Virus record (IMG/VR): IMGVR_UViG_3300041411_000080 | Coordinates: 62,001-126,000 of that record | Length of the DNA: 64,000 nt | Direction: 5' to 3' (one strand) | Origin: a virus | Shown here: positions 41,784 through 49,998 of the stretch, in pieces | Layout: every line of letters begins with the position of its first letter | Position numbering within the stretch: the stretch's first letter is position 1 | Program-made: the position numbers and the translations under genes | The notes under the pieces: model-generated | Database searches by the model: none | The model's input: only the letters and a program-made list of their open reading frames with translations | Told to the model about the DNA's origin: nothing

Positions 41784-42108
41784 TTTTGTACCTGTCGAAA
41801 ATGGATGGGCTTTTGAGGTAGCCGACGATAACTTCGGCAGTCTTCCAGTGATCCACCGGCCCGTGAAGCGTGAGCTTATCGGTCACTTTACCTTCTTCAT
41901 TGTGCAGCTCTACCGAGAGACCTTCCCCCGGAGCAATGATCACCTTGGCTTGTTGCGGCAGCCCTACTGGAGTTACCACGTAGATCCAGACTAGTCCTTG
42001 GAACCGTGGCTCTTCGATGAAGGCTTTGAGTTCGAAGTTCTTGTTATCCAGAGTGTGGATACACTCGATCAGCTTAAGGCCGTTTTGCAGTTCTTCAGCG
42101 ATATGCAT
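41767..42108 (-). CDS. small paralogue, member 2 of tandem triplet
   Basis: 113 residues with the same helix-strands-helix layout; N-terminal L-I-E-C-I-H-T-L-D-N-K-N-F-E-L parallels L-I-K-E-L-N-R-L-D-R-K-N-H-E-I of member 3. AAGGAG precedes the ATG. The last 12 residues extend past the shared domain and overlap the next gene. Function unknown. Confidence 0.74.
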   Translation of the reverse strand: MHIAEELQNGLKLIECIHTLDNKNFELKAFIEEPRFQGLVWIYVVTPVGLPQQAKVIIAPGEGLSVELHNEEGKVTDKLTLHGPVDHWKTAEVIVGYLKSPSIFDRYKNADRS

Positions 42109-42110
42109 TA

Positions 42111-42419
42111 TTACTCCTTGAACGCTTGGGTTGGGTTATGCAGATAATCGATAATCTGCTGGGCTGATTCTTTGATATTACTTTCGGTGACTTCCAAACC
42201 CGTGTCGTATTCACCCTTGGCATTCCAGAGTGTTACGGTACAGGCTTCACCTTCGATTACTTTGATGAGTGCGCGAGCGCCTTCATCGATCAAGTGCAAC
42301 GTTACCGAATGTGCTGCACCGGTGTTGGCCAACAAGACAATCTCGTGGTTTTTCCGGTCCAGCCTATTCAGTTCCTTAATCAGGGCAAAGTAATTCGCTA
42401 CCATGACAGAAACTTTCAT
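42111..42419 (-). CDS. small paralogue, member 3 of tandem triplet
   Basis: 102 residues, same family as the two genes to its left (shared L-D-x-K-N-x-E and Y-L-x-x-P motifs). GGAG lies ahead of the ATG. It is first in the leftward group, just after the hairpin 42449-42468. Such recent-looking tandem copies in phages often target host proteins, but nothing here shows the target. Confidence 0.74.
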   Translation of the reverse strand: MKVSVMVANYFALIKELNRLDRKNHEIVLLANTGAAHSVTLHLIDEGARALIKVIEGEACTVTLWNAKGEYDTGLEVTESNIKESAQQIIDYLHNPTQAFKE

Positions 42420-42448
42420 GACGTATACTCCAACGGAAGGTTATAAAA

Positions 42449-42468
42449 GCCCCCTCCGAAGAGGGGGC
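42449..42468 (-). terminator. hairpin terminator
   Basis: Perfect 8-base stem GCCCCCTC/GAGGGGGC with loop CGAA, followed on the minus strand by TTTTATAACC. It ends the gene at 42478-43269. Confidence 0.9.
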
Positions 42469-42477
42469 TAAATGTTA

Positions 42478-43269
42478 TTACCAGGTACGATGACCGGTGG
42501 CAACAACCTCGATATCATCACCGAGTTCAACCTTAACGATCTGAGGTAACTCCACGGCATCTTCGATCGTTTCTTCAATGTGACGCAACAGCTCTTCGTT
42601 TTTCCGAGTGGCCTCCTCGACCACATGTACTGACTCATTGGAGGTATGCATCATTACTGCTACAGCCGCGATCGTGGTAGTTACCGCCAGAATGGTGGGA
42701 GCATTCTCGACTATTACATCGCCGAACGGAACAAGGTAGTTATCCTTGAAACGCTTATACCACGAATCGTTTTCAGCAGGAGCAGGTTCTGGTTTCTTTT
42801 TGGGCGTATCGGTGAATGGAGTCTTACGATAATCACCTCGCCCGTTCTCGTAAATACGATAGCACGGTGCGACGTGATCGCTCGACTTGCTCATCGAGGG
42901 ACCAAAGGACTGTAGTTCTTTTTCAAGTTCTACGATCGAGTAACCAGCTACATCAACGACAGGCTGAAAAGCTTGAACCCACGGCCAGTTCTCCCATGGG
43001 AAACCAGTCAGGTCTTCCTTAAGTGCATCAAGGTTGACATCGACCAGTTCCTTACGCAGGTAACGATCACCGCGTTGATCACCCAGCATCCTGAAGGAGT
43101 AGGTAATCAGCTGTTCAGGGTTTTCGACATGGTTAGACAACAGAGCACCTTTAATGCGCTCAGTCAGCATCTCATATCGGTCAATCACTTCAGCCATATT
43201 GACGGTTCGGTAGTTAGCCGTCTCGCCATACGTGTCGATCACGTAGTGTACAGTGTAGATTTTTTCCAT
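42478..43269 (-). CDS. membrane protein with C-terminal TM plus coiled-coil module
   Basis: 263 residues from the ATG at 43269 (GGTGGA upstream). The first 150 residues are a soluble, Tyr-rich domain; a Pro/Lys linker follows; then W-Y-K-R-F-K, a transmembrane segment near 200-220 (I-L-A-V-T-T-T-I-A-A-V-A-V-M-M), a Glu-rich helix and a last strand V-K-V-E-L-G-D-D-I-E-V. The final 95 residues match the whole 90-residue protein at 48454-48726. The topology suggests a cytoplasmic head and a periplasmic or opposite-side coiled coil. It is behind two tiny membrane-protein genes in one unit. Function unknown. Confidence 0.78.
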   Translation of the reverse strand: MEKIYTVHYVIDTYGETANYRTVNMAEVIDRYEMLTERIKGALLSNHVENPEQLITYSFRMLGDQRGDRYLRKELVDVNLDALKEDLTGFPWENWPWVQAFQPVVDVAGYSIVELEKELQSFGPSMSKSSDHVAPCYRIYENGRGDYRKTPFTDTPKKKPEPAPAENDSWYKRFKDNYLVPFGDVIVENAPTILAVTTTIAAVAVMMHTSNESVHVVEEATRKNEELLRHIEETIEDAVELPQIVKVELGDDIEVVATGHRTW

Positions 43270-43370
43270 GGTCCACCTATTGAATTTACTTGATTGAATT
43301 GTTGAAAATGGGGGGTTCCCCAACCCCCCTCACCGCAAGTCAATAACCCAATAGATGCCGCGGCTATCTA

Positions 43371-43508
43371 TCAGCTCTTGTTATCGGTGAATTTACGATA
43401 GGCTTTTATGCCCAAGTAAGTACAAGCTGCCGCTGTAATACATGCCTCCAGCATGCGGCGGGTTTTCTTAACGTTATCCTTTTTATGTTCCTTGTTGTCT
43501 TGTTGCAT
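43371..43508 (-). CDS. 45-residue membrane microprotein
   Basis: Start at 43508, GAGGT upstream. The N-terminal 18 residues are extremely basic and polar (K-E-H-K-K-D-N-V-K-K-T-R-R), followed by a hydrophobic helix of about 15 residues with two cysteines and a basic end. This looks like a small single-span or peripheral membrane protein. It shares the AGAGGTAATA ribosome binding context with the gene at 43656-43772. Function unknown. Confidence 0.6.
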   Translation of the reverse strand: MQQDNKEHKKDNVKKTRRMLEACITAAACTYLGIKAYRKFTDNKS

Positions 43509-43655
43509 GTGGATCTATTACCTCTTAGTGAATGTAACAACATGTAGAAACGGCTGCTCTTAGGGGCAGTTTTCCCCCACCGTTCCTAACGTCCCCCTGA
43601 GAAACTACCCAGAGGACCGGCACTACAGAGTTAAATCCAACTTAACCCCTATTGG
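43509..43655. other. gene-free gap between two microprotein genes
   Basis: No plausible gene on either strand. It holds only the ribosome binding site of the 45-residue gene and G/C-rich runs (around 43558-43600) that may fold. I see no clear terminator or promoter. Confidence 0.4.
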
Positions 43656-43772
43656 TTACGTGTCCATCCTTACCGCGATGGTATCACGGGCTACATAGAG
43701 AACCGACAGTGTCGTTGCGACAGCGCCGGCGGTGATGATTACAGCAATTTGCCACTTTTGCTTAGTGCTCAT
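43656..43772 (-). CDS. 38-residue membrane microprotein
   Basis: Start at 43772 with AGAGGTAATA upstream. A short polar N-terminus (M-S-T-K-Q-K-W) leads into a hydrophobic helix of about 20 residues and a short charged end, a clear single-span pattern. It is the first gene after the TATATTAC site at 43857-43864. Holin-like or regulatory membrane microproteins have this form, but no function can be assigned. Confidence 0.6.
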   Translation of the reverse strand: MSTKQKWQIAVIITAGAVATTLSVLYVARDTIAVRMDT

Positions 43773-43856
43773 CTTTTATTACCTCTAGGTTATTGGTACC
43801 AATAGCACATGGATTGACTCAGCAAACAACACTTTATCTTTCCATTATGCACAAAA

Positions 43857-43864
43857 GTAATATA
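43857..43864 (-). promoter_or_regulatory. TATATTAC early-promoter-like site
   Basis: The minus strand reads TATATTAC in an AT-rich gap, between a terminator (43894-43911) and three membrane-protein genes. It is identical to the site at 2813-2820. Confidence 0.5.
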
Positions 43865-43893
43865 GCGTTTAAAAGGGTTCTAATAACATAAAA

Positions 43894-43911
43894 GCCTCCC
43901 CGAAGGGAGGC
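43894..43911 (-). terminator. hairpin terminator
   Basis: 7-base stem GCCTCCC/GGGAGGC with loop CGAA, flanked by CATAAA and TATG; follows the gene at 43916-45085. Confidence 0.88.
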
Positions 43912-43915
43912 TATG

Positions 43916-45085
43916 TCAATTGGAGGACTCAACGAAGTACGGATATAGGTTTTTAAGGAGCCCTATGCCCGATTCTACGCGATAGAACGGTGCAGCCAGT
44001 AAAGCGTCACGGTATTTAGCATCGGTCGACAGAACGGCTTTAGCGGCGTCTGAGGCGGTGTTGATATATTGGAAGGTCCATACCTTATCTACCCGCCACG
44101 GTGCATCAGGGTTACCGGTTGCTACAGTACGATCCACTTCAAACCAACCTGACATCAAGCGATTCATGATACTCACGAGCTTACGTGCTTCATCTACGTA
44201 GTTAGGTACAGTCTGGGCGCCACTAGGATCTGGGATTGCTGGGCCAGTTGGGTTATTAGGGTCGGGGATCATCACCGGATATGGGCCGCCGGGATGGATA
44301 CCTTCAGGGAATACGTAACCTGCCAACAACGTTTGTGGGAATAGTGGGTTGTCGGCAACGAGAGCGGCGTCACCACCATGTTCCATCAATCGGTCAATTA
44401 CGGCAAGGCTGGTAGACGGTGAGATAGAATCAGATGCACGTTTAGTGACACTGAATCGGAATTCATCGTCATAGTTGTAGTCGTATGTGTTCTTCTCAGC
44501 GTTCCACTTCGCTCCAAAGGTTTCGTCAACCAGTTGAGGGATACCCCAATCAGACACTTCACCGAGGATACCTTTAACCAGCGCAGCTTGTGCCCCTAGG
44601 TCAAACACCCCGATCAAACGGTTACCCGATAGATCACCGATGAAGTCTACGATACCCGATACGTTCTTGAAGTTACCATCTTTGAAAGTACGAGTAGCCC
44701 CATCATACACCATCTTAACGGAATCGATCATGGTATTAGCGCCACGAACGTAACCAGTACCTTCATCAATACCCGTCAGGTCTCCGAAGATGCTACGCTC
44801 GACGCCTTCGGCCAAGTCTGAGATGGCAGCACGGGAACCACCCAACGCGTCTTTAATACGCTGCTGAGCGGCTGGTAGATCTATACCGCTAGCCTTGAGT
44901 TGGTTACCAATCCCCTTGACCATTTTGGTAGCACTACCAATGATACCACCTAGGTCAGTATCGAATGCTGAAATCTTTGAAGCTAATTTATTCTTGAGTT
45001 CTGGGTTGGCATCTGTATAGACATCAACCTCAGCAATCTTGTCTGTAGGTAGACCGGTAAAAGTTGGAAGAGTTAATGGTAACAT
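43916..45085 (-). CDS. probable virion structural protein
   Basis: 389 residues from the ATG at 45085; longer frames run back through the terminator at 45118-45135 and are unlikely. The first 100 residues are helical, and the rest is mixed, with a Pro-rich loop (P-D-P-N-N-P-T-G-P) near residue 285. No signal peptide. Size, composition and single-gene placement suggest a virion component; no domain recognised. Confidence 0.72.
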   Translation of the reverse strand: MLPLTLPTFTGLPTDKIAEVDVYTDANPELKNKLASKISAFDTDLGGIIGSATKMVKGIGNQLKASGIDLPAAQQRIKDALGGSRAAISDLAEGVERSIFGDLTGIDEGTGYVRGANTMIDSVKMVYDGATRTFKDGNFKNVSGIVDFIGDLSGNRLIGVFDLGAQAALVKGILGEVSDWGIPQLVDETFGAKWNAEKNTYDYNYDDEFRFSVTKRASDSISPSTSLAVIDRLMEHGGDAALVADNPLFPQTLLAGYVFPEGIHPGGPYPVMIPDPNNPTGPAIPDPSGAQTVPNYVDEARKLVSIMNRLMSGWFEVDRTVATGNPDAPWRVDKVWTFQYINTASDAAKAVLSTDAKYRDALLAAPFYRVESGIGLLKNLYPYFVESSN

Positions 45086-45117
45086 TGGATTCACCCAAAA
45101 AAGAAAGGACATAAAAT

Positions 45118-45135
45118 GGGGCACCGAAGTGCCCC
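45118..45135 (-). terminator. hairpin terminator
   Basis: 7-base stem GGGGCAC/GTGCCCC with loop CGAA, then ATTTTATG and a T-rich run on the minus strand. It ends the gene at 45147-46031. Confidence 0.85.
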
Positions 45136-45146
45136 AGATTACTTGG

Positions 45147-46031
45147 TTATTTAAACGCAACTGCTGGCCAAGGAGTAATCCATGCAATCGTGGTACCAAT
45201 GTCAGTGTTCTCAGCAAACACAATTCGAGTACGGATATCAGACGCTTTTTGTCCAAAGGTCATGTAACGGTTTACGTTTACTACCCCATAACCTGCACAA
45301 CGCATATCGTCAATGATCTTTTCAGCCTTACCTTTGAAGAGCGCTAGTTCTTCATCACTGTACGTGTGGTCAGGTAAGTTAGCACTTAGCTTCAACTTCC
45401 GTGACACTGAAAGATCCATTGCATCCAAAACTCGAGCCGGGTATGTACCGAAATGCAGATGTACCTTAGCGACCTCATCTATCTTTACACTGTGCGACAG
45501 ACCAGCACGACCCGTCATGCGATCCCAAGCCCAGTGTGGGCAATTGAGCTGCTGGAGATGATCTAAATGGCAGGTTGGTACCACATCTGTCAATCCCTCA
45601 TTTACCAGTGAGGCGAACAGAGTATCATGTGCAGTGCGGTATGCGGTAGATAGGATATCCAGAAAGGAATCGGCATATACCTCATTCAGTATTTTACGAT
45701 GTACGTCACGTTCGATCAAAGTACATGTATCTTTTCGAGCAGTGATCAATACCGCAGCTACCTGACGGGGATTGAGGTATTTACGGAGCCAATCAGGAAG
45801 TTTGCCGTCGACCACGAAGATCTGTAGCTTAATACCTAACTTGGCGGTGTCGTCAACGCCATGGATCAGAAAAGCCATTACCTCTTGAGCTTTTGCCACA
45901 CCTGTGCGCAGAGCAGAGGCCAACTGTTGAATAGTGACACGCTTTTCTTCCACCAGTTGTTTATGGGTCCAGATCATAGCCTTCTTTTGCAGGGCCACTT
46001 CAGCTTGAACGAGATCACGTACATTAGTCAT
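45147..46031 (-). CDS. hypothetical protein
   Basis: 294 residues, helical N-terminal half with an amphipathic start, and a Cys/His-containing centre (C-H-L-D-H-L, then C-P-H-W) near residues 150-165 that could bind zinc. AAGGTAG precedes the ATG. It forms a single-gene unit before the hairpin at 45118-45135. Function unknown. Confidence 0.75.
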   Translation of the reverse strand: MTNVRDLVQAEVALQKKAMIWTHKQLVEEKRVTIQQLASALRTGVAKAQEVMAFLIHGVDDTAKLGIKLQIFVVDGKLPDWLRKYLNPRQVAAVLITARKDTCTLIERDVHRKILNEVYADSFLDILSTAYRTAHDTLFASLVNEGLTDVVPTCHLDHLQQLNCPHWAWDRMTGRAGLSHSVKIDEVAKVHLHFGTYPARVLDAMDLSVSRKLKLSANLPDHTYSDEELALFKGKAEKIIDDMRCAGYGVVNVNRYMTFGQKASDIRTRIVFAENTDIGTTIAWITPWPAVAFK

Positions 46032-46077
46032 GTTTACTACCTTTTAGTTTAAGAGGTTATACGAAATGGATAACCTG

Positions 46078-46458
46078 TTATTGTTCCGAGAGGACTTTCC
46101 GAACGATAGCAACCCACTCTTGTTCAGCAGGGGTGATACCGTACTTAGTCCAAACGATTTCAGTGTGTTTGGTTAGCTTGAGTTTCAACATTGGAAACTT
46201 AGCAAGGTGTAGCTTCAATGCATCGGCCAACTGTGCATGTAGGTCTTCCACATACACATACGTTGGCTTAACATTCTGATCCATGTAGGCAGACGAGCCG
46301 GTAAGGTACCGACCGTCTTTCTTATCTGTGATCAGGTACATCCTAAGCCCAGCAAAGCTCAGGAATGGTAACCCCGTGCCAGTACGTTTCGGTGAGTCAT
46401 GATAGAATCGAATCTGCTCAGGGCAGGTAGTCTCGCAACTCATGTCGATTGTATTCAT
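46078..46458 (-). CDS. hypothetical protein
   Basis: 126 residues from the ATG at 46458, which has GAGGA at a proper distance; an ATG six bases earlier abuts that site. Alpha/beta, with C-E-T-T-C near the N-terminus. The start overlaps the stop of the gene at 46455-47216 by four bases. No domain recognised. Confidence 0.72.
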   Translation of the reverse strand: MNTIDMSCETTCPEQIRFYHDSPKRTGTGLPFLSFAGLRMYLITDKKDGRYLTGSSAYMDQNVKPTYVYVEDLHAQLADALKLHLAKFPMLKLKLTKHTEIVWTKYGITPAEQEWVAIVRKVLSEQ

Positions 46459-47216
46459 GCACATTCCTCAAAGTACGGATCTTCTACATAGACGGGGTGA
46501 ACTGTATCCGGGAGAGTTTTCTTCAGTTGTTCGTTGTCGGTCCACTCTAGCGTAAGGGTGTATTCTTCCGCTTTAGGACGCAGGAGGTGTAATCCTCGAC
46601 GAAAACCGTTCCAACTCAAACGGGGGTCAATCAAGGTGCGACGGAGTTGTTGGACATTTTTGTTGATCTCATTCTGATTCAAGCCAACAACGTTAGCTGG
46701 GTTCTTCGTGTAATCATCAAAAAGCTTTTCATACCAGACAGCGATGTCTGGGTGCTTTGAGCCCTCGGTATTAACAATGTGACGGAACACATGACCCATC
46801 AGCAAAGATGGAGCTTTAGTTCCTTTGAAGAGTTCACAGTCTTTCCAGTTGAATTCATTAGCTGTTGGTTTGGCTTCATCATCGGTCGGGTCAACATTGA
46901 TCCGATAGACGCTTTCGCTTCCATCACGCCAGTGCAACTTGATATCCAAGTATGCTTTGTGCGGGTTGAGGAAATCGATTGCTTTGTTGAAGGCAGACCA
47001 ATTCATGTCATCTGCTTTAAGCGCCTTATTCAGATTACCCTTATCTGGGTTCTCTGCGTTGTGCGGTTTCTCGAAGTACATTGTCAGCAACCGGTTCCAA
47101 GTGAACCAGTTTACTTTGCGCCACAACAATACTTCACGGAACAGATAACACAAAATACCCTGAGCGTGTTTCTTACCCTTCAGGGGATCAGCAAGCAAGT
47201 CTTTTACAGAATCCAT
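46455..47216 (-). CDS. hypothetical protein with internal repeat
   Basis: 253 residues, Trp-rich. It may contain two related halves: D-D-M-N-W-S-A-F-N-K-A-I-D-F-L-N-P followed by D-I-K-L-H-W-R-D-G near residue 70, and D-P-R-L-S-W-N-G-F-R-R-G-L-H-L-L-R-P followed by L-T-L-E-W-T-D-N near residue 200. This suggests an internal duplication. No known family. Confidence 0.74.
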   Translation of the reverse strand: MDSVKDLLADPLKGKKHAQGILCYLFREVLLWRKVNWFTWNRLLTMYFEKPHNAENPDKGNLNKALKADDMNWSAFNKAIDFLNPHKAYLDIKLHWRDGSESVYRINVDPTDDEAKPTANEFNWKDCELFKGTKAPSLLMGHVFRHIVNTEGSKHPDIAVWYEKLFDDYTKNPANVVGLNQNEINKNVQQLRRTLIDPRLSWNGFRRGLHLLRPKAEEYTLTLEWTDNEQLKKTLPDTVHPVYVEDPYFEECA

Positions 47217-47279
47217 TAGCTCTACACCTACGGTGGTTGTATCGGGGTTTGCTGTTAATTAAACCAAAGATCTGATTGG

Positions 47280-47816
47280 TTATTCCTCCGGCATGTTTTC
47301 GATGATCACTTTGGTTATGTACAGGATATCATTGTACATCCGATTCATAACTCGTGAGTGAAAGGTTGGGTTCAAGTTTTCGATGCCCAATCCGTGCAGG
47401 ATAATGGCATTTTTCAGGTCGAGTACACCCTCTCGGAAAGAGAGTGATCCACCATCTGCACCAGCGAAATAATCGTCCAGAGTCATTTTGCGTACAGCGG
47501 CAAACTGTTCTTTGGAGATATCCATCACTGTTGCATCATCTTCTTGTACCAATGCACCGGTAACAAGATTCATCAAACGACAAAGTTCTCCAAGAGAAGC
47601 ATGTCGTGTTTCAACATCAATGTACATCATGTCACGTGGGGTTGGACCATTCGTGAAATGATCTGGTTTCACACGTTGCCAGAATTCAACTAGCATTCCA
47701 GGAAGATTTACGATACCTACTTGAGGAGCATCGAACTGCTCAAACAGCTTCAGGTAAGTTTTCTTGGGAGTAGTACCAGTCCAGCGAGCCACTAAACGCT
47801 CAATAAATTCAATCAT
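47280..47816 (-). CDS. hypothetical protein with GPT motif
   Basis: 178 residues. It contains N-G-P-T-P-R-D-M-M near residue 56, loosely like the G-P-T-x-x-x-V-I motif of the pair at 9277-10123, but I would not call it the same family. Helical C-terminus. Weak ribosome binding site. It is divergent from the gene at 47877-48416. Function unknown. Confidence 0.72.
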   Translation of the reverse strand: MIEFIERLVARWTGTTPKKTYLKLFEQFDAPQVGIVNLPGMLVEFWQRVKPDHFTNGPTPRDMMYIDVETRHASLGELCRLMNLVTGALVQEDDATVMDISKEQFAAVRKMTLDDYFAGADGGSLSFREGVLDLKNAIILHGLGIENLNPTFHSRVMNRMYNDILYITKVIIENMPEE

Positions 47817-47876
47817 TGTATAGACCCTTAATCAATTTTTGTCCTAAGACATAGGCTTATTCAGTCAGGTATTTTT

Positions 47877-48416
47877 ATGGAAGACATCAACAACGTATTC
47901 ATTGACCCAGAAGTTCCAGAAGTAGATTACGCTGAACTGGAATTCGATCAGCAGCTTAAACATACGCAACGCATCAAAGGACGATTGCTGCATAAACTGG
48001 TTTACTCTAATCCAGATGGTTCTATCCCGACGGATAAGGACACTGTCGAACTCATGCTCAAGGTGACTGATTCGATGGATAAGGTTGCAATCAACAAGAA
48101 ACGTATTTCTGTTGATGAGAAATCGGGTAACTCGGCACTCAGCATTCTTCAGGGTATTGCCCAGTTGGTTGCAACGAGTGGTAACGAGAACATGTTTACT
48201 GCCGGTGCTAAGGGTAAACCTAACACCAATCAAGACATTGGTGAGCTACCAGACTTTAGTGGTGAGCATGCCAATGGTGAAGCAGAGATCGGCGTGATCT
48301 CTGAGATTTCGGATTCGTTTAACGCTCGTATGATCGAAGTCAATAAACTCGATCAACAACGTCGTGAAGCGGAGATGGGTCTTAGTGGTATTGAACTACC
48401 AACTGAAACTCCGTAA
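47877..48416 (+). CDS. hypothetical protein
   Basis: 179 residues, acidic and helical at both ends with a Gly/Asn-rich loop mid-protein. It is a lone rightward gene among leftward ones, starting after CAGGTATTTTT and ending at a bidirectional terminator. The size and helix pattern would suit a small packaging or scaffold protein, but there is no specific motif to support that. Confidence 0.74.
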   Translation: MEDINNVFIDPEVPEVDYAELEFDQQLKHTQRIKGRLLHKLVYSNPDGSIPTDKDTVELMLKVTDSMDKVAINKKRISVDEKSGNSALSILQGIAQLVATSGNENMFTAGAKGKPNTNQDIGELPDFSGEHANGEAEIGVISEISDSFNARMIEVNKLDQQRREAEMGLSGIELPTETP

Positions 48417-48426
48417 CAGCATATTA

Positions 48427-48447
48427 GCCCTCCCATTTAAGGAGGGC
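48427..48447. terminator. bidirectional terminator between convergent genes
   Basis: 7-base stem GCCCTCC/GGAGGGC with a 7-base loop, flanked by CATA on the left and TTTATG on the right. Confidence 0.85.
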
Positions 48448-48453
48448 TTTATG

Positions 48454-48726
48454 TCAGTCTGTCCGGTTACCATGTCCTATGACTTCAAAGTTATCGCCTA
48501 TCTCGACTCTAACTATTGAGGGGACTTCCATTGCTATTTGAATCTTTTCTTCGATGTTATCTAAAACTGTTTGATTACGTCTTGCTGACTCGTCTGCATC
48601 ATTAGAAGCTTTCAACATCATACCTACGGCAATGACAGATGTTGCTGTAGCTATTACTACTGGAATGTTCTCTGATAGCGTATTCTTAATTCTGTTGTAC
48701 CATGAAGGTACTCTTTGTGCTGTCAT
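48454..48726 (-). CDS. small membrane protein, TM plus coiled-coil module
   Basis: 90 residues: W-Y-N-R-I-K, a transmembrane helix (V-V-I-A-T-A-T-S-V-I-A-V-G-M-M), a charged helix, and I-V-R-V-E-I-G-D-N-F-E-V at the end. It is a stand-alone version of the last 95 residues of the gene at 42478-43269, so the two are paralogues. It is the second gene behind promoter copy 3. Function unknown; probably acts at the inner membrane. Confidence 0.78.
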   Translation of the reverse strand: MTAQRVPSWYNRIKNTLSENIPVVIATATSVIAVGMMLKASNDADESARRNQTVLDNIEEKIQIAMEVPSIVRVEIGDNFEVIGHGNRTD

Positions 48727-48820
48727 GTTAGTGGACCTTATGCTAGTCTATTACTAAAGGGATAAGGAATAAAGAGTTTGATCCGAATTCCCCCTACCTA
48801 TAGCAATGACTACCCGAGTA

Positions 48821-49285
48821 TTATTTCTTCCCTTTAGTAGGGTTACTACTATCACTCATGAAACGTTTGTAAAGTACAGATGCAGTAACAGCTATAGCTA
48901 AACCGATTACGATGAGTTGTGAAGCGTCTTCAACCCCAGCATTAGGGTTAGGTGGTTTTATGTTGTTATCAGGCTCTTGTGGTGTCACAGGTACCTCATA
49001 GTTGATCTTGTATGGAATACCGAGTAGTCGATTGTGATCTACTTCCCGGATAGTGAATTCAGTTACAGTATCTACAGTTAATTGACGATAGACGAACCCT
49101 GTTGCGATTGACGCATAAATGAATCGATAGCTTGCGCCACCATCTACAGACACAGCCTTCACACGCATACCGCGGTAATACGTATCTACGCTGTACACCT
49201 TAGCTCTAAGCAATGGATCATGAAACATATCCATCGGATGCTTACAACCAAGTTTTCTCATAGTCCCAAACAACGATTGATCCAT
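48821..49285 (-). CDS. tail-anchored membrane protein
   Basis: 154 residues: a soluble N-terminal domain with beta-like pattern, a Pro-rich linker (P-D-N-N-I-K-P-P-N-P), then one membrane segment near 122-138 and a basic end. It starts 30 bases after promoter copy 3, with the paralogous membrane protein gene 95 bases downstream. Function unknown; early expression and membrane location suggest host take-over or defence against other phages, which is inference. Confidence 0.76.
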   Translation of the reverse strand: MDQSLFGTMRKLGCKHPMDMFHDPLLRAKVYSVDTYYRGMRVKAVSVDGGASYRFIYASIATGFVYRQLTVDTVTEFTIREVDHNRLLGIPYKINYEVPVTPQEPDNNIKPPNPNAGVEDASQLIVIGLAIAVTASVLYKRFMSDSSNPTKGKK

Positions 49286-49314
49286 AAGGACTTCTCTATT
49301 ACTATTGCCCGAGT

Positions 49315-49330
49315 ATGATATAAATCTGAA
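49315..49330 (-). promoter_or_regulatory. promoter-like element, copy 3
   Basis: The minus strand reads TTCAGATTTATATCAT, identical to copy 1 at 338-353, 30 bases before the ATG at 49285 and directly after a terminator. Confidence 0.65.
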
Positions 49331-49353
49331 ATAAAATCTATTGCCGTCATAAA

Positions 49354-49371
49354 GCCTCCCCGAAGGGAGGC
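49354..49371 (-). terminator. hairpin terminator
   Basis: Stem GCCTCCC/GGGAGGC with loop CGAA, flanked by CATAAA and TATG, identical to 18467-18484. It lies 53 bases after the stop of the gene at 49425-49991. Confidence 0.88.
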
Positions 49372-49424
49372 AGTATGTCTGTGAGGCTCTGTAACGCGAT
49401 TACAGCGATTAGATCATGTGCAGC

Positions 49425-49991
49425 TCAGTCGTCGGTAGGGAGAACACGAATCGACTCTATACGGTCATTACGTTCATCCACCTTCTTCTGTAGGATTCGA
49501 GCAACTTCGAGCCGATCTTTATAGTCATGGAGGTCGTTAGTTTTCGTGTGGTCACCACGAGTGGAGTTTTCTTTTTCAGGCAACCATGAATGGACAAACG
49601 TATGAAGCGCATGGAGACAGAAGCTCTTCTCTTCAAGAATCAGTTTGTAGAGCTTACGTTCGTTCTTGACACGACTAAAGAAAGCTTTCCGATCGAGGCA
49701 CCGTTGAGCACGTTTAAGGTCCCGGATGGTCAGATAAGATTTCTTAAAGTCTGGGCGTTCATCCATGTCACTACCATTAGCCATGAGTCTTGGACGTGGT
49801 GAACCGGAATATGCTCCACCTGGATCAATGAATCGACAGAAGATGTATGCATTCCCTAGTGGGGTCAGTATCTTAAAGCGTGAATACAATTCCCCGAACC
49901 GTTTAAGCAAAAGGGATTTGTTTTGATCAGAACCTTTAAAACTATGGACCCCCAAAGGGTCCACTAATTTACTGATGGGAGCGATAATCAT
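49425..49991 (-). CDS. hypothetical protein downstream of SbcC
   Basis: 188 residues, very basic (many Lys and Arg), helical C-terminal half. It starts 7 bases after the SbcC gene and was probably co-opted into the same unit. Basic charge fits nucleic acid binding, but it does not resemble the SbcD nuclease (no D-x-H or G-N-H-D motifs). Function unknown. Confidence 0.75.
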   Translation of the reverse strand: MIIAPISKLVDPLGVHSFKGSDQNKSLLLKRFGELYSRFKILTPLGNAYIFCRFIDPGGAYSGSPRPRLMANGSDMDERPDFKKSYLTIRDLKRAQRCLDRKAFFSRVKNERKLYKLILEEKSFCLHALHTFVHSWLPEKENSTRGDHTKTNDLHDYKDRLEVARILQKKVDERNDRIESIRVLPTDD

Positions 49992-49998
49992 GTTTCAC

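Noticed and set aside
49425-49991. SbcD nuclease subunit
   Set aside because: No D-x-H, G-N-H-D or G-H-x-H metal-binding motifs of calcineurin-like nucleases are present.
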